This document shows, piece after piece, positions 63,128-64,000 of a stretch of DNA of 64,000 bases; the first letter of the stretch is position 1; every line of letters begins with the position of its first letter. This DNA is from Dichetophora obliterata (lineage: Eukaryota; Arthropoda; Insecta; Diptera; Sciomyzidae), in contig OY986439.1 of assembly GCA_963920525.1 (NCBI GenBank), positions 213,046,500 to 213,110,499 of the forward strand. The letters are read 5' to 3'. The notes beneath the pieces are model-generated. The model was not told the DNA's origin and did not search any database. It saw only the letters and a program-made list of their open reading frames with translations. Position numbers and translations under genes: made by a program.

Positions 63128-63847
63128 CAGGGGTGCACGAAAGGTTGCCCACGGACAGATTTTACATCAGGGGTGCGCACACATATACATACACATTTTT
63201 ATGTTTGTGTTATAAAGCTTTTGCTTTGGAAGCTTGCACTTGAAAAAACCACGAGTTCAACAACGAAACGATAGCAACAAACTTTCAGTAGCTGTCCAGA
63301 CTTTCTGGTGGCATGTTGCGGCTGCTTGCTGTCTCGTTTTTTTTGTTATGCGCTATCTAAATGAGGTGAAAATTAAACTTAGCAAACTATCTTTTATTCA
63401 TTTCTTTTTGGAACATATATTTATCTTAACTCTTATTTTTGTAACCGAAAATAAAATGTATTCAAATATTTTGAATTATTATTTATGCAAGAGTTTAACT
63501 AAAATTCTAAAGAGCTATTTTTGGGTTTTTAACAGTTCTTTAGCCCTAATAAAAAAATAAATTTAGTTTACTTCATTTATGAAACTTAACGTTAATATAT
63601 GCTTCAACAAATAAAAAGAACTAATTTTATTTTTCAGTAAAAAAACATTTCTAGCCTTTCATCTTTGTTCAGTTTGCATCTCTTTGTGCATAAGTGCATA
63701 ATTTACGTTAAAACGAACATTTTATGCAGCGAGCAAACGCAACCTTCCTGTTTGAAGTCTAGATAGCTACTGAAAGCTTTTTTATTTTGATGTCAACAAA
63801 CACGTGTGAAAGCTCTCCGCACATGGGCGGCCTTTTGCGCACTCCTG
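63128..63847. mobile_element. hAT-like MITE candidate (CAGGGGTGC ends)
   Basis: The left end CAGGGGTGCACGAAAGGTTG and, on the other strand, the right end CAGGAGTGCGCAAAAGGCCG match over about 24 bases including CCCA. A third CAGGGGTGCGC copy lies at 63167. No clear 8-bp target duplication. A 108-residue frame inside shows no motif. Confidence 0.5.
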
Positions 63848-64000
63848 TTTTACATGCATACGACAGCTTTTAATGAAAAAAGCTTTTAGTCAAGGTGCGG
63901 ACTATTACACTGAATACAACTACATACGATCAGTCGCTGTGCGAACTTCATGCTATACGGTTGCGGGGCAAACTATCATCACTGAAAATACAATAGATAG

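Overview
The window is AT-rich nuclear DNA of an insect, almost certainly a higher dipteran. The evidence is one spliced gene of fly type, small introns with GTRAGT donors, mariner, LOA/I-type LINE, Mutator-like, hAT, piggyBac and Harbinger-type elements, tRNA-headed SINEs, and no bacterial operons. A tephritid fruit fly is my guess from general resemblance; no search was possible.

Only one host gene can be supported with confidence: a class B (secretin-family) GPCR on the + strand, most like Drosophila hector (hec). Eleven exons between 27968 and 56681 join in phase, each with an AG acceptor and GT donor, into a 550-residue open frame. It has six ectodomain cysteines, seven membrane segments and a short tail. 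A TATA-like/Inr promoter with CTCF-like and CGATA motifs lies about 160 bp before the ATG. Intron 1 (12.2 kb) and intron 9 (6.7 kb) are full of repeats, and intron 4 holds a heptanucleotide satellite of about 580 bp.

Upstream (1-27.7 kb) is a transposon graveyard: a Mutator-like transposon (4692-6410), a TA-flanked inverted-repeat element (6567-10851) split by a LINE with a 12-bp target duplication, a SINE, and a mariner (11185-14254) split by a second LINE. Then come a 268-bp tandem repeat, a tRNA-Asp-like sequence, a hAT-flanked stack (17652-21221) holding at least five inverted-repeat elements, a 240-254 bp array with a palindromic core, a 127-bp array interrupted by a long-TIR element, and a SINE beside a MITE.

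Within the gene, intron 1 carries Harbinger- and piggyBac-like MITEs, a 210-bp tandem array and a cluster of nested Helitron-like ends (36646-39611). Intron 3 holds a LINE 3' fragment and a perfect 44-bp hairpin. Intron 6 holds a mariner remnant abutting a TTAA-flanked MITE. Intron 9 holds a tandem duplication, a mariner scrap, a LINE 5' fragment whose putative catalytic Glu codon is a stop, and a mariner end interrupted by a 110-bp MITE. Downstream of the gene (57-64 kb) are MITEs, short dispersed repeats and AT-rich DNA with no recognisable gene.

The most notable structure is the layered transposon nesting with boundaries still readable at base level. I found no convincing new enzymatic system. 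All transposon proteins are broken, and element boundaries were read by eye.
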